The notes below the pieces were generated by a model. The model worked only from the letters and a program-made list of their open reading frames with translations, did no database searches and was not told the DNA's origin. 64,000 nt of DNA from Kitasatospora indigofera (GTDB taxonomy: Bacteria; Actinomycetota; Actinomycetes; Streptomycetales; Streptomycetaceae): the NCBI RefSeq assembly GCF_014655955.1, contig NZ_BNBO01000004.1:186001-250000 (forward strand), written 5' to 3'. Shown here one piece after another: positions 43,818-51,438 of this stretch (its first letter is position 1; every line of letters starts with the position of its first letter). The translations under genes were made by a program, and so were the position numbers.

Positions 43818-43902
43818 GCCCGCGTCCGGTCCGAGCGCGCGCCAGGTCCGGGCGGTCCGCTCGGCGCGCGGGGCCCGGCCCGGGCGGGGGACGGGGCGCC
43901 TC

Positions 43903-43908
43903 TAGAGT
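43903..43908 (+). promoter_or_regulatory. Candidate -10 box TAGAGT for the DUF389 gene
   Basis: TAGAGT at 43903-43908 fits the streptomycete housekeeping -10. It lies 36 nt before the GTG start at 43945, leaving room for a short leader with GGAG at 43936-43939. The -35 is not clear. Confidence 0.4.
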
Positions 43909-43944
43909 GGGCCGTCCCCGCCGCCGAACCCGCCCGGAGCACCT

Positions 43945-44913
43945 GTGCTGCACCTGCGACTGATCGTGCCCGCCGACCTCCGCGAGCCCGTGCGCGAGCT
44001 GCTCGACGGTTCGGTCGGCGTGACCCATCTGATCACCCTGCCGGACGCCGCGGTCCGGCCCGCCGGTGACGTGGTGCTCTGCGACGTGGCCCGCGAGGCC
44101 GCCGACGAGGTGCTCGGGGCGCTCCGCGCGACCGGGATCACCGAGCACGGCGCGATCGGCGTCGAGCAGGTCGAGCTCACCCTCTCGGCCGCCGCCGACG
44201 AGGCCGAGCGGCTGGCACCGGGGGAGGGCGCCGACGCCCTGGTCTGGGAGGAGGTCTCCGAGATCACCCACGAGGAATCCACCCTCACCGGCGTCTACCT
44301 GGCCTTTCTGGCCGTCGCCACCATGCTGGCCGCCTGCGGCGCGGTGCTCGACAGCGCGATCCTGGTGGTCGGCGCGATGGCGGTCGGGCCCGAGTTCGGT
44401 CCGCTGGCCGGCCTCTGCGTGGCCCTCGTCCAGCGGCGGGCCCGGCCCGCGCTGCGCTCGCTCACGGCGCTGGTGGTGGGGTTCGCGGTGGCGATGGCCC
44501 TGACCGCCGGGTTCACCCTGCTGATGGACGCCCTGGGGCTGTTCAGCCATGAGGCCTTCGAGGCCGCGCGGCCCAACACCTCGTTCATCTGGAAGCCGGA
44601 CGCGACGTCCTTCGTGGTGGCCTTCCTGGCGGGCATCGCCGGCCTGCTCTCGCTGACCTCCGCCAAGGCCGGGATGCTGGTCGGCGTCGCCATCTCGGTG
44701 ACCACGGTGCCGGCCGCCGCCAACGCGGCCGTCGCGCTCGCCTACGACGACCTGGGGCAGTTCTGGGGTTCGAGCACCCAGCTGGCGCTGAACACGGCCG
44801 GCATCCTGCTGGCGGGGACGCTGACCCTGACGGTGCAGCGGGGCGCCTGGTGGCTGACCCGGCGCCGGGGCCGGGTGGCCGGGCCGCCCCGGGCGGGCGG
44901 CGTCGACGGCTGA
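43945..44913 (+). CDS. DUF389 membrane protein
   Basis: A 322-residue protein with a cytoplasmic N-terminal domain of about 115 residues (VPADLREPVRELLDGSVGVTHLI) and about six membrane helices from residue 118. TLTGVYLAFLAVATMLAACGAVLDSAILVVGAMAVGPEFGPL is the conserved DUF389 core with its GAMxVxPxFGPL loop, and SLTSAKAGMLVGVAISVTTVPAAAN the second conserved block. The family has no established function; transport is a guess. GTG at 43945 has GGAG 5 nt upstream. It stands alone. Confidence 0.85.
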   Translation: MLHLRLIVPADLREPVRELLDGSVGVTHLITLPDAAVRPAGDVVLCDVAREAADEVLGALRATGITEHGAIGVEQVELTLSAAADEAERLAPGEGADALVWEEVSEITHEESTLTGVYLAFLAVATMLAACGAVLDSAILVVGAMAVGPEFGPLAGLCVALVQRRARPALRSLTALVVGFAVAMALTAGFTLLMDALGLFSHEAFEAARPNTSFIWKPDATSFVVAFLAGIAGLLSLTSAKAGMLVGVAISVTTVPAAANAAVALAYDDLGQFWGSSTQLALNTAGILLAGTLTLTVQRGAWWLTRRRGRVAGPPRAGGVDG

Positions 44914-45014
44914 TCCGCCGGCCGGACGAGGCCGCCCGCGGACCGGCCCCGGCGGCCGGAAGCCCGGGATTCCGGCGCTCCCCACTGCCGGGGAGGCCGC
45001 TCCGGCGTCCCGTA

Positions 45015-45038
45015 CCGCCGGGGTGGCCGCCCCGGCGG
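45015..45038. terminator. Hairpin at the 3' end of the MBL-fold gene
   Basis: CCGCCGGGG (45015-45023) pairs exactly with CCCCGGCGG (45030-45038), directly beside the minus-strand stop at 45040 and within the convergent gap after the DUF389 gene. Confidence 0.45.
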
Positions 45039-45039
45039 G

Positions 45040-46383
45040 TCAGACCGCGACCCCGTCGCCCTCCGCCGCCGCCACCTGCGGCCCGCCGGCGACGGCGGGT
45101 GCGCCCTGTGCGGGCCGGTTGCCCTGCGCGGACTCCGCGGACCGCGCGGCCGCCGTGGCCCCGGCGATCCCGGCGACCGGGTCCTCGTCGGCCAGCGTGT
45201 CGGGGACGACCAGCCCGGCGCCCGCGGGCATCGAGGCCACGGCCCGCCACCACAGCTTGAGCGGCGGCGGCGCGGCCGGCTCGAAGGGCTTGCCGGGCCG
45301 CGGCACCGCCAGCGTCGCGCCCAGCGCCTCGGCGGCCGCGACGCTGCGCTCCGGCGGCTCCTCCCACGGGTGCGGCGCGAGGTTGAAGGTGCACCAGTGG
45401 ATCGGCAGCATGACCTCGCCGCCGAGGTCCAGGTGGGCCCGGACCCCCTCCTCCGGCGTCATGTGCACCTCGGGCCAGAAGTCGCTGTAGGCGCCGACCT
45501 GCATCATGGTGGCGTCGAACGGTCCGAGCCGCCGGCCGATCTCGGCGAAGCCGGGGAAGTAACCGGTGTCGCCGCTGTGGAACACCCGGTGCCGCGGGCC
45601 GGCCACCACCCAGGACGCCCAGAGGAACAGCGGGCTGGTGCGCGGCCCCCGGCTGCAGTAGTGCCGCGCCGGGGTGGCGGTCAGGGTGAGTCCGGCGACC
45701 TCCGCCGTCTCCCACCAGTCCAGTTCGACGATCCGTCCGGCCGGGACGCCCCAGTGCTCCAGGTGCGCGCCGACGCCGAGCGGCACGGCGAAGGCCGCGC
45801 CGGTGCCGATCAGGGCCCGGATCGTCGCCATGTCCAGGTGGTCGTAGTGGTCGTGCGAGACCACCACCACGTCGACCGGGCCCAGCTCCTGGAGCGGGAT
45901 CGGCACGGGGTGCAGCCGCTTGGGACCGGTCCAGCCGAACGGTGAGCAGCGTTCGCCCCAGACCGGGTCGAACAGCACCCGCCGGCCGTCCAGCTCGGCC
46001 AGCACGGTCGCGTGGCCCAGCCAGGTCAGCCGCAGTCCCGAGGCCGGCTGCTCGGCCAGCTCGCCCGGCAGCAGCCGGTGCAGCGGTACGGCGGCGGCCG
46101 GCATCCGGCGGACCCGGTCGGCGGTCAGCTGCGCGTGGGTGACCTCCAGCGGTGACCTCTCGTACACCAGGCGGCGGGTCGGCACCGGATTGCGGAACGC
46201 ACCGTCCACGAACTGGGGCGAGCGATGGATCCGGGCCAGCCGCTCACCGCGCGGATCGGCGCCGAAGGCCTCCGTCCGGATCTGGTGCCAGGCGGTGCGC
46301 GGCAGCCCGGACAACCGAGGAGGGGAGGAGAACTGCGAGGTCAGACCGGTGACGCGGGAGTACCACGGGAGGGAGCTGGGCAC
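45040..46383 (-). CDS. MBL-fold hydrolase related to NAPE-phospholipase D
   Basis: A 447-residue metallo-beta-lactamase-fold enzyme. TWLGHATVL and the zinc motif SHDHYDHLD are clear; HSGDTGYFPGF and LPIHWCTFNLAPHPWEEPPE are further metal and substrate regions typical of the N-acyl phosphatidylethanolamine phospholipase D-like (UlaG/RomA-type) group. The N-terminal 100 residues (RIHRSPQFVDGAFRNP) also match that group. The C-terminal 60 residues are an Ala-rich tail of low complexity. The GTG at 46383 has GGAGG 4 nt upstream; the longer open frame to 46536 lacks one. Phospholipid or acyl-amide hydrolysis is a family inference. Confidence 0.87.
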   Translation of the reverse strand: MPSSLPWYSRVTGLTSQFSSPPRLSGLPRTAWHQIRTEAFGADPRGERLARIHRSPQFVDGAFRNPVPTRRLVYERSPLEVTHAQLTADRVRRMPAAAVPLHRLLPGELAEQPASGLRLTWLGHATVLAELDGRRVLFDPVWGERCSPFGWTGPKRLHPVPIPLQELGPVDVVVVSHDHYDHLDMATIRALIGTGAAFAVPLGVGAHLEHWGVPAGRIVELDWWETAEVAGLTLTATPARHYCSRGPRTSPLFLWASWVVAGPRHRVFHSGDTGYFPGFAEIGRRLGPFDATMMQVGAYSDFWPEVHMTPEEGVRAHLDLGGEVMLPIHWCTFNLAPHPWEEPPERSVAAAEALGATLAVPRPGKPFEPAAPPPLKLWWRAVASMPAGAGLVVPDTLADEDPVAGIAGATAAARSAESAQGNRPAQGAPAVAGGPQVAAAEGDGVAV

Positions 46384-46432
46384 GGTACCTCCAAGGACGG
46401 GAGCATCCGGGCCGCACCGGCGGGGTTGCCGT

Positions 46433-46537
46433 CGTACGGCCGTCGTACGAGCGTCTACTGCCCAACTGTTGCGGTTCGAATACCGGCATGCCGAGGGCCG
46501 CGCGACAGCGACGCGGGAGCCGTTGCCGTACGACAAC
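46433..46537. promoter_or_regulatory. CGTACG-containing dyads upstream of the MBL gene
   Basis: GTCGTACG is present twice (46431-46438 and 46442-46449), and GTTGCCGTACGACAAC at 46522-46537 is a 16-bp dyad with 14 matching positions. All lie within about 155 nt upstream of the minus-strand GTG at 46383. They are candidate sites for one unidentified regulator. Confidence 0.4.
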
Positions 46538-46666
46538 CATCTCGTCGGACCATACCGGCCGGGGGCGGCCCGGACCCGGTGGAACCGCCCGCGCGGCGCC
46601 GTTCGGCGTACCGCCCGCCGGGGCCGGACGGACCGGGCCCCGGGCGGCGCGGCTCCCTCCCCGGGG

Positions 46667-47119
46667 TCAGAGGTAGAAGCGGGTGATGGTCTCGGCGACG
46701 CAGTGCGGCTTGGCGCTCTCCTCGCTGACGACGGTGAACCGCACCACCGCCTGCACCCCGCCCGGCACCTCGGTGGCGGAGACCAGCTCGGCCGTCGCCC
46801 GCAGCGCCGTGCCGACCGGGACGGGCGCCGGGAACCGGACCTTCTCGGAGCCGTAGTTCAGCGCCATCCGGACGCCCTCGACGCCGTAGCACTCCTTGGC
46901 CAGCACCGGGATCAGCGAGAGCGTCAGGTAGCCGTGCGCGATGGTCGAGCCGAACGGGCTCTCCTTGGCGCGCGCCGGGTCGACGTGGATCCACTGGTGG
47001 TCGCCGGTGGCCTCCGCGAACAGGTCGATCCTGGCCTGGTCGACGGTGTGCCACTCGCTGGTGCCCAGCACGGTGCCGACGGCCGAGGTCAGGTCGGCGA
47101 GGGAGGCGAAGATCGTCAA
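46667..47119 (-). CDS. MaoC-family dehydratase
   Basis: A 150-residue single hot-dog protein of the MaoC/(R)-specific enoyl-CoA hydratase group. FAEATGDHQWIHVDPARA holds the catalytic Asp/His, and SPFGSTIAHGYLTLSL is the signature that follows. It would hydrate trans-2-enoyl-CoA in fatty acid metabolism. The start is TTG at 47119, with GGAG 7 nt upstream; no ATG is in reach. Same strand as its neighbours but separated by gaps of 195 and 283 nt, so co-transcription is uncertain. Confidence 0.9.
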   Translation of the reverse strand: MTIFASLADLTSAVGTVLGTSEWHTVDQARIDLFAEATGDHQWIHVDPARAKESPFGSTIAHGYLTLSLIPVLAKECYGVEGVRMALNYGSEKVRFPAPVPVGTALRATAELVSATEVPGGVQAVVRFTVVSEESAKPHCVAETITRFYL

Positions 47120-47314
47120 GGTGCGCTCCAGGGGGCGGGGATGCTCCGGGGTGGTGGGCGGCCCGGGGTGCGCGGGGCGCGGGCCGCCGGTGCCTCCGCA
47201 GAGTATGCCTACTCGCCGGTCACCTGTCAGCGGTGCTCCCGGTGGCCCGCCCGCCGGGGCCCGGCGCTTCCCGCGGCCGGCCCCTCCGCGTCCGGCCCCG
47301 TCCGGCCCCGCCGC

Positions 47315-47755
47315 TCAGCTCTGCTGCATCGCCCGGCCGAGCGGCAGCTGCCGCCGGCCGCTGACCAGCTCCGGGAGGATCAGGACGAACATCGGCTCGG
47401 CGGCCCCGGCGCCGTCCTCCCAGGGGCGCGGGCCGGTCCGCAGCAGCCGGTCGTGCAGCGCCGGGTCGGACACCACCTGGGCCCGCCCGTGCACCAGCAC
47501 GCTCCACCCCGTCCGGGTGACGGCGTCCAGCAGGTCGGCCTGGAAGGCCGCTACGGTGTCGTCCAGGGCCCGCCGGACGGCCACGCCCTGCCGCAGGGCC
47601 AGCACCAGCCGGCCGTCCGCCGTGACCTCGAACGCCACCGGCAGCACGGCGGGCAGCGCGTGGGCGGTGTACACCACCCGCCCGACGGGCACGGTGCCGA
47701 GCAGGTGGAGGCACTCCTCCTCGCTCAGCGACTCCACACGGTTGTCACGGTCCAT
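47315..47755 (-). CDS. Pyridoxamine 5'-phosphate oxidase-fold protein
   Basis: A 146-residue flavin-binding split-barrel protein: SLSEEECLHLLGTVPVGRVVYTAHALPAV at the N-terminus is typical of the actinobacterial PNPOx-like group that includes F420- or FMN-binding reductases. SFxAD-type strand FQADLLDAVTRTGWSVLVHG follows. GGGGA lies about 11 nt before the ATG at 47755. It is divergent from the caspase-fold gene. Substrate unknown. Confidence 0.85.
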   Translation of the reverse strand: MDRDNRVESLSEEECLHLLGTVPVGRVVYTAHALPAVLPVAFEVTADGRLVLALRQGVAVRRALDDTVAAFQADLLDAVTRTGWSVLVHGRAQVVSDPALHDRLLRTGPRPWEDGAGAAEPMFVLILPELVSGRRQLPLGRAMQQS

Positions 47756-47944
47756 GTGGTGAATGGTCCCCCTCGGCGCGGCCGCGCCATAGGGCCCATG
47801 GTCCCGGACCGGCCCGGCCGCAATGCCCGGCCGGCCGTCCCCCCGCGCCGCCGGCCCCGGCGGTCCGGGCGTTCCGGCCGGCCGATCGGGGCCGGATTCC
47901 GGACGCCGCCCTTCCGGCGGCCCGCGCGGCGGTAGCTTGGCGGC

Positions 47945-47992
47945 GGTACGGGGCATTCCGTACGCGGTACGGCGCAGCGGTCCCTGGTACGG
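47945..47992 (+). promoter_or_regulatory. GGTACGG repeats and palindrome upstream of the caspase-fold gene
   Basis: GGTACGG occurs at 47945, 47966 and 47986, and CCGTAC-GCG-GTACGG at 47958-47972 is a perfect 6-bp-arm dyad. They lie 30-75 nt before the ATG at 48019, where AAGGAGG provides the ribosome site. They may be operator sites for this gene or for the divergent PNPOx gene. Confidence 0.4.
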
Positions 47993-48018
47993 CGGGACCG
48001 GCAAGGAGGGGTGCGCGG

Positions 48019-48867
48019 ATGGTCAGTGGAGTCGATCTGGTCGTGATCGGGGCGGACGGCGGCCCGGAGCGCAGTTACGGGGGCTCGGCCATGGCGGCGC
48101 AGGGGGCGCGGCTGCTGGCCGACGTGCTGCCCGGGATGTGCTTCGACACCGGCGCCGCCGGCTGCCGGGTCACCCTGCTGGAGCCGGAGGCGGACGCCAA
48201 CCGGATGCTGACCGCCCTGCGGGAGGCGGCCGGGCGCGGCGGGCGCTGGCTGGTGGTCTGCCTGATCGGCCAGCTGGTGACCGACCCGAAGGGGCGCCGG
48301 CTGGCGCTGGTGACGGGCGGCAGTACGCCCGACAACGCCTACCGGCGCGGGCTGGCCTGGGACTGGGTGGTCAGCGCCATGGTCCACGGCGACCAGGAGG
48401 AGACCCTGCTGCTGGTCGACGCGGTCACCGACCGGGACACCTGGACGGCACTCGAACGCGGGGGCGGCGAGGACGGGGTGGGGGAGCTGCTCAGCTACTC
48501 CCGGGTGCCGTTGTGGGGCCGGGTCGCCCGGCACTCGGGCGGCAGACGCGGCCGGACGGACGTCCTGCCGGGCGGCGAGGGCTCGTTCAGCCGCTCGCTG
48601 GTCCGGGTGCTGGAGCACGGGCTGCCGGGCGGGCCGGCCGCGGTCGGCCCGCTGGAGCTGCAGCCGGCCGTCCTCGCGCAGGTGGAGCAGGCCGAGGCGG
48701 CGGCCGGGCCGGCCCCGGCCCGGGTGCTCGTACCGCCGCAGGGCGGAAGGTTGTTGATGCGCAATCGGGCGGCGGTGCGGGGCGCATTGGCCGGATTGTC
48801 GCTTTCCGAAGAACTGTTGGCCGTTCTGTGGCGAGAAAATGCCCCGACAGATCCCCCTTCCGCGTAA
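48019..48867 (+). CDS. Caspase-fold protein lacking the catalytic His/Cys pair
   Basis: A 282-residue cytoplasmic protein with the strand order of caspase-like (C14) domains: DLVVIGADG, GRWLVVCLIGQLVTD, ETLLLVDAVTD, and then GSFSRSLVRVLEHGLPGGPAAVGPLELQPAV, the usual closing segment. In active members the second strand ends in GHG and the third in D-x-C; here these read IGQL and DAVT, so both catalytic residues seem absent. A C-terminal helix pair (LLMRNRAAVRGAL) follows. AAGGAGG is 10 nt before the ATG. The last 100 bases are less GC-rich than the rest. It stands directly upstream of the exported proteins and Tad operon. The fold call is by pattern only. Confidence 0.55.
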   Translation: MVSGVDLVVIGADGGPERSYGGSAMAAQGARLLADVLPGMCFDTGAAGCRVTLLEPEADANRMLTALREAAGRGGRWLVVCLIGQLVTDPKGRRLALVTGGSTPDNAYRRGLAWDWVVSAMVHGDQEETLLLVDAVTDRDTWTALERGGGEDGVGELLSYSRVPLWGRVARHSGGRRGRTDVLPGGEGSFSRSLVRVLEHGLPGGPAAVGPLELQPAVLAQVEQAEAAAGPAPARVLVPPQGGRLLMRNRAAVRGALAGLSLSEELLAVLWRENAPTDPPSA

Positions 48868-49006
48868 GGTCGGGGGGCCCGAGGTGTTGCCGAGATGGGC
48901 CGGTTTGGCGAAGAATCGATGCTCTGGCGGCAGACACGGCGGGGACAGCGGATTGTTATCGGCGGCCAGTGACCACGGACGGGGTCGGTCGCGACGAGGT
49001 GGGGCG

Positions 49007-49630
49007 ATGCGGCAGCGCGGAAATGTGTTGCGTCCTGGGGCGGTTGGGGTTGGTGGGGCGGTATTGGTGGTGCTGCTGAGCTCCTGTGGGGCCAGTGGTG
49101 GTGCCGGTTCTGCTGATCGGCTCGGGACTTCCGCTCCCAGTGTTGCGGTGGTGACTCCGGTAACACCTTCGGGTGGTTCCGGCACGGACGGGATCGCGCC
49201 GACCGACGGCCCGGAAGGAGCCATCGGACGGGCCGCCCTGAGGACGTATCAGGACTGGTGGGCCGCCCAGACGGACGCCTTCGGCCGGTCCGATTCCGAC
49301 GCTTCCCAGCTTCAGGCCCTGTCGACCGGGAAGGCCCTCAGCGAAGCGGTCGCCAACCTGCACCAGTTGCACGAGGCGAAGCTGGTGATGATCGGAAGTC
49401 CACGCAATTCCCCGGTGGTGAAGGCCATTGATCTGAAGGCCGATCCGCAGACCGCGGTGGTCGAGGACTGTCTGGATGTCGCCGACTGGCATCAGGCCGA
49501 TGCCACCACCCGTGCGACAAAGGATCCACAGAAGCGCCTGACGAGGTACATCGCGACCGTTTCCCTGCGCAAGTCCGGAGCACGCTGGCTGATCGTCGAG
49601 TTCAAACGCGAGGTGGACCGAACATGCTGA
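49007..49630 (+). CDS. Lipoprotein preceding the Tad locus
   Basis: A 207-residue exported protein with lipobox LLSSC (C27). After a Ser/Thr/Pro/Gly linker it has a compact alpha/beta domain (about 70-207: LRTYQDWWAAQTDAF, AVVEDCLDVADWHQ, GARWLIVEFKREVD). This resembles the NTF2-like secreted domains of actinobacteria. GAGGTGGGG lies just upstream of the ATG. Its last bases overlap the next start (ATGCTGA), so the two are coupled. It may be an accessory of the Tad apparatus, by position only. Confidence 0.72.
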   Translation: MRQRGNVLRPGAVGVGGAVLVVLLSSCGASGGAGSADRLGTSAPSVAVVTPVTPSGGSGTDGIAPTDGPEGAIGRAALRTYQDWWAAQTDAFGRSDSDASQLQALSTGKALSEAVANLHQLHEAKLVMIGSPRNSPVVKAIDLKADPQTAVVEDCLDVADWHQADATTRATKDPQKRLTRYIATVSLRKSGARWLIVEFKREVDRTC

Positions 49631-50562
49631 AGTCTATTGGGCGAATGACGATTCGGGTGATGCTGGCGGCCGGGCTGCTGCTCACCCCGGCGGGCCCCGC
49701 CCGGGCGGAGGGCCCGGACGGTGATGTGCACCAGTGCGAGGTGACCACCATCTGCACCGATGTGCACGAACCGGGGACGACGCCGACACCGGGAAGCACC
49801 GGCGGCACCGGTACGAACAACGGCGGCGGCGGAGTCCAGACCTGCGCCTGGAACGGCCAGCAGTGGCCGTGCTGGGACAACGACCTGGGCTGGTTCGACA
49901 GTTCGAACGGGTGCTACTACCACCGCTCCAGCCCGCAGCCGCCGGCCGGCAGCAAGGACTGGGACGGCCACGACCCGGCGGACGGCGCCGTCTACGAGGT
50001 CAACTGCCGGCAGACGGCCGGCGGCCTGCTGCCGCAGGACCCGGTCTTCCTCGCCCAGGCCCCCGGCGGCCCGCCGCCGGACAACCCGGCCACCCTCGCC
50101 AAGGACGCCCGCGACCGGATCGTCTTCACCGCCCCGCAGCCGCACATCGCACCGGCCGAGAAGGCCCTGGTCGGCCTGCCGGTCTGGCTCTGGTACGACT
50201 GGAGCGGCGCCGCCAGGGCCCCCCAGCCCGTCACGGTGAAGGGCAACTACATCTCGGTCACCGCCACGCCCTCGGTCCACAAGGTGACCTGGGACCTCGG
50301 CGACGGTCACACCGTGCAGTGCAAGGGGCCGGGCACCCCGTACCCGCCCGGCGCCACCGGACCGTCCCCCGACTGCCCGTACCTCTTCACGGCCAGCTCC
50401 GCGCTCCGGGCCAACGGCTCGTTCTCGGTGACCGTCACGGTGGAGTGGCAGACCGACTCGGTCATCGTCGGCGCGGGCACCAAGGTCGGCCAGCCGATCC
50501 TGCTGTCGACGACCAGCGCGCCGTTCGAGCTGAAGGTCGGCGAGGTCCAGGTGCTGAACTGA
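49624..50562 (+). CDS. Secreted Cys-rich protein preceding the Tad locus
   Basis: A 312-residue exported protein with signal peptide 1-28 (ending ARAEG). The region after it is rich in Cys, Thr and Gly (HQCEVTTICTD, TCAWNGQQWPCWDNDLGWF, GCYYH). The C-terminal half (about 190-312) alternates beta strands and includes WDLGDGHTVQC, similar to PKD-type repeats. Coupled to the preceding lipoprotein gene; the SAF-protein gene follows after 66 nt. No enzymatic motif. A surface or pilus-associated role is suggested by position. Confidence 0.72.
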   Translation: MLKSIGRMTIRVMLAAGLLLTPAGPARAEGPDGDVHQCEVTTICTDVHEPGTTPTPGSTGGTGTNNGGGGVQTCAWNGQQWPCWDNDLGWFDSSNGCYYHRSSPQPPAGSKDWDGHDPADGAVYEVNCRQTAGGLLPQDPVFLAQAPGGPPPDNPATLAKDARDRIVFTAPQPHIAPAEKALVGLPVWLWYDWSGAARAPQPVTVKGNYISVTATPSVHKVTWDLGDGHTVQCKGPGTPYPPGATGPSPDCPYLFTASSALRANGSFSVTVTVEWQTDSVIVGAGTKVGQPILLSTTSAPFELKVGEVQVLN

Positions 50563-50628
50563 CCGTCACCGCCGCCCGACCCGACCCCTCCCGCTCCAGC
50601 ACCGACCCGCACGAAAGGCCGAACCCCG

Positions 50629-51438
50629 GTGGAGAACCGAACCTATCCGACGCCGGGTACCGGCACGGCCACACTCGTGCCGGAGCCCGCGCGCGGCACC
50701 CCGCACACCCCGCCACGCACCCTGCGGGCCCGCCGGCGACGGCCGGCCGTGCTGGCCATGGCGGTGGCCCTGATCGCGGCGGGCGGCCTGGGCGGCGCGG
50801 TGCTCTACAACAGCACCGGCCAGCGGATCGCCGTACTGGCACTGGCCCGTGACGTCCCGTTCGGCCAAGTGCTGACGGCGAACGACCTGGTGGTGGCCAG
50901 GATCGCCGGCGACCCCGCGATCAAGCCGCTGTCCGCCGCCGACCAGGGGCGGGTCGTCGGGATGCGCGCCGCCACCGACCTCAAGCAGGGCGCGCTGCTG
51001 GTCAAGGCGGACGTCGCGCAGACCCTGACCGTGCAGCCGGGCCAGCTGGTCGTCGGCATCGCGGCCAAGCGCACCCAGCTGCCGGCGACCAGGCTGCAGC
51101 CGGGGCTGGCGGTCCTCGTCGTGTCCACCCCCGACCAGTCCTCGGGCCAGGGCGGCGGCACCAGGACGCCGGAGGCGCTGGCGGCCGTGGTCACCGCGGT
51201 CGGCAAGACCGACACCGACGGCAGCCAGGTGATCGACGTGGCGGTGCCGGCGGCCGACGGCGCCCGGCTGGCGGCCTGGGTGGCCAGTGCCAGGTTCCAG
51301 GTCGTGCTCGCCCCGCGCGGCGAGGCCGCGGCGCCGGCCGGTGCGGCGCCGTCCGCCCCCGCCGCGAGCGGCGCACCGGCCACCGGTACCCCGGGGGCGG
51401 CGCCGTCGGGGAGCGCGACGCAGAGGAGCGGCACCTGA
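50629..51438 (+). CDS. SAF-domain protein, CpaB/RcpC-like Flp pilus assembly factor
   Basis: A 269-residue protein with a basic N-terminus, one membrane helix (about 41-61) and an external SAF domain (RDVPFGQVLTANDLVVARIAGDPA, GMRAATDLKQGALL), then a second conserved region with GIAAKRTQLPATRLQPGLAVLVV. This is the CpaB/RcpC arrangement of tight-adherence pili. The C-terminal 35 residues are Ala/Pro/Gly-rich. GTG at 50629 follows AAAGG at 10 nt. The stop TGA overlaps the next ATG (TGATG), so it is coupled to the TadZ-like gene. Confidence 0.85.
   Translation: MENRTYPTPGTGTATLVPEPARGTPHTPPRTLRARRRRPAVLAMAVALIAAGGLGGAVLYNSTGQRIAVLALARDVPFGQVLTANDLVVARIAGDPAIKPLSAADQGRVVGMRAATDLKQGALLVKADVAQTLTVQPGQLVVGIAAKRTQLPATRLQPGLAVLVVSTPDQSSGQGGGTRTPEALAAVVTAVGKTDTDGSQVIDVAVPAADGARLAAWVASARFQVVLAPRGEAAAPAGAAPSAPAASGAPATGTPGAAPSGSATQRSGT

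Noticed and set aside
46468..46490. tRNA-like T-loop (GGTTCGAATACC)
   Set aside because: Flanking bases do not form the T-stem, and no acceptor, D or anticodon arms can be drawn.
48019..48867. Active caspase-like protease
   Set aside because: Neither the GHG histidine nor the D-x-C cysteine can be found at the expected strands.
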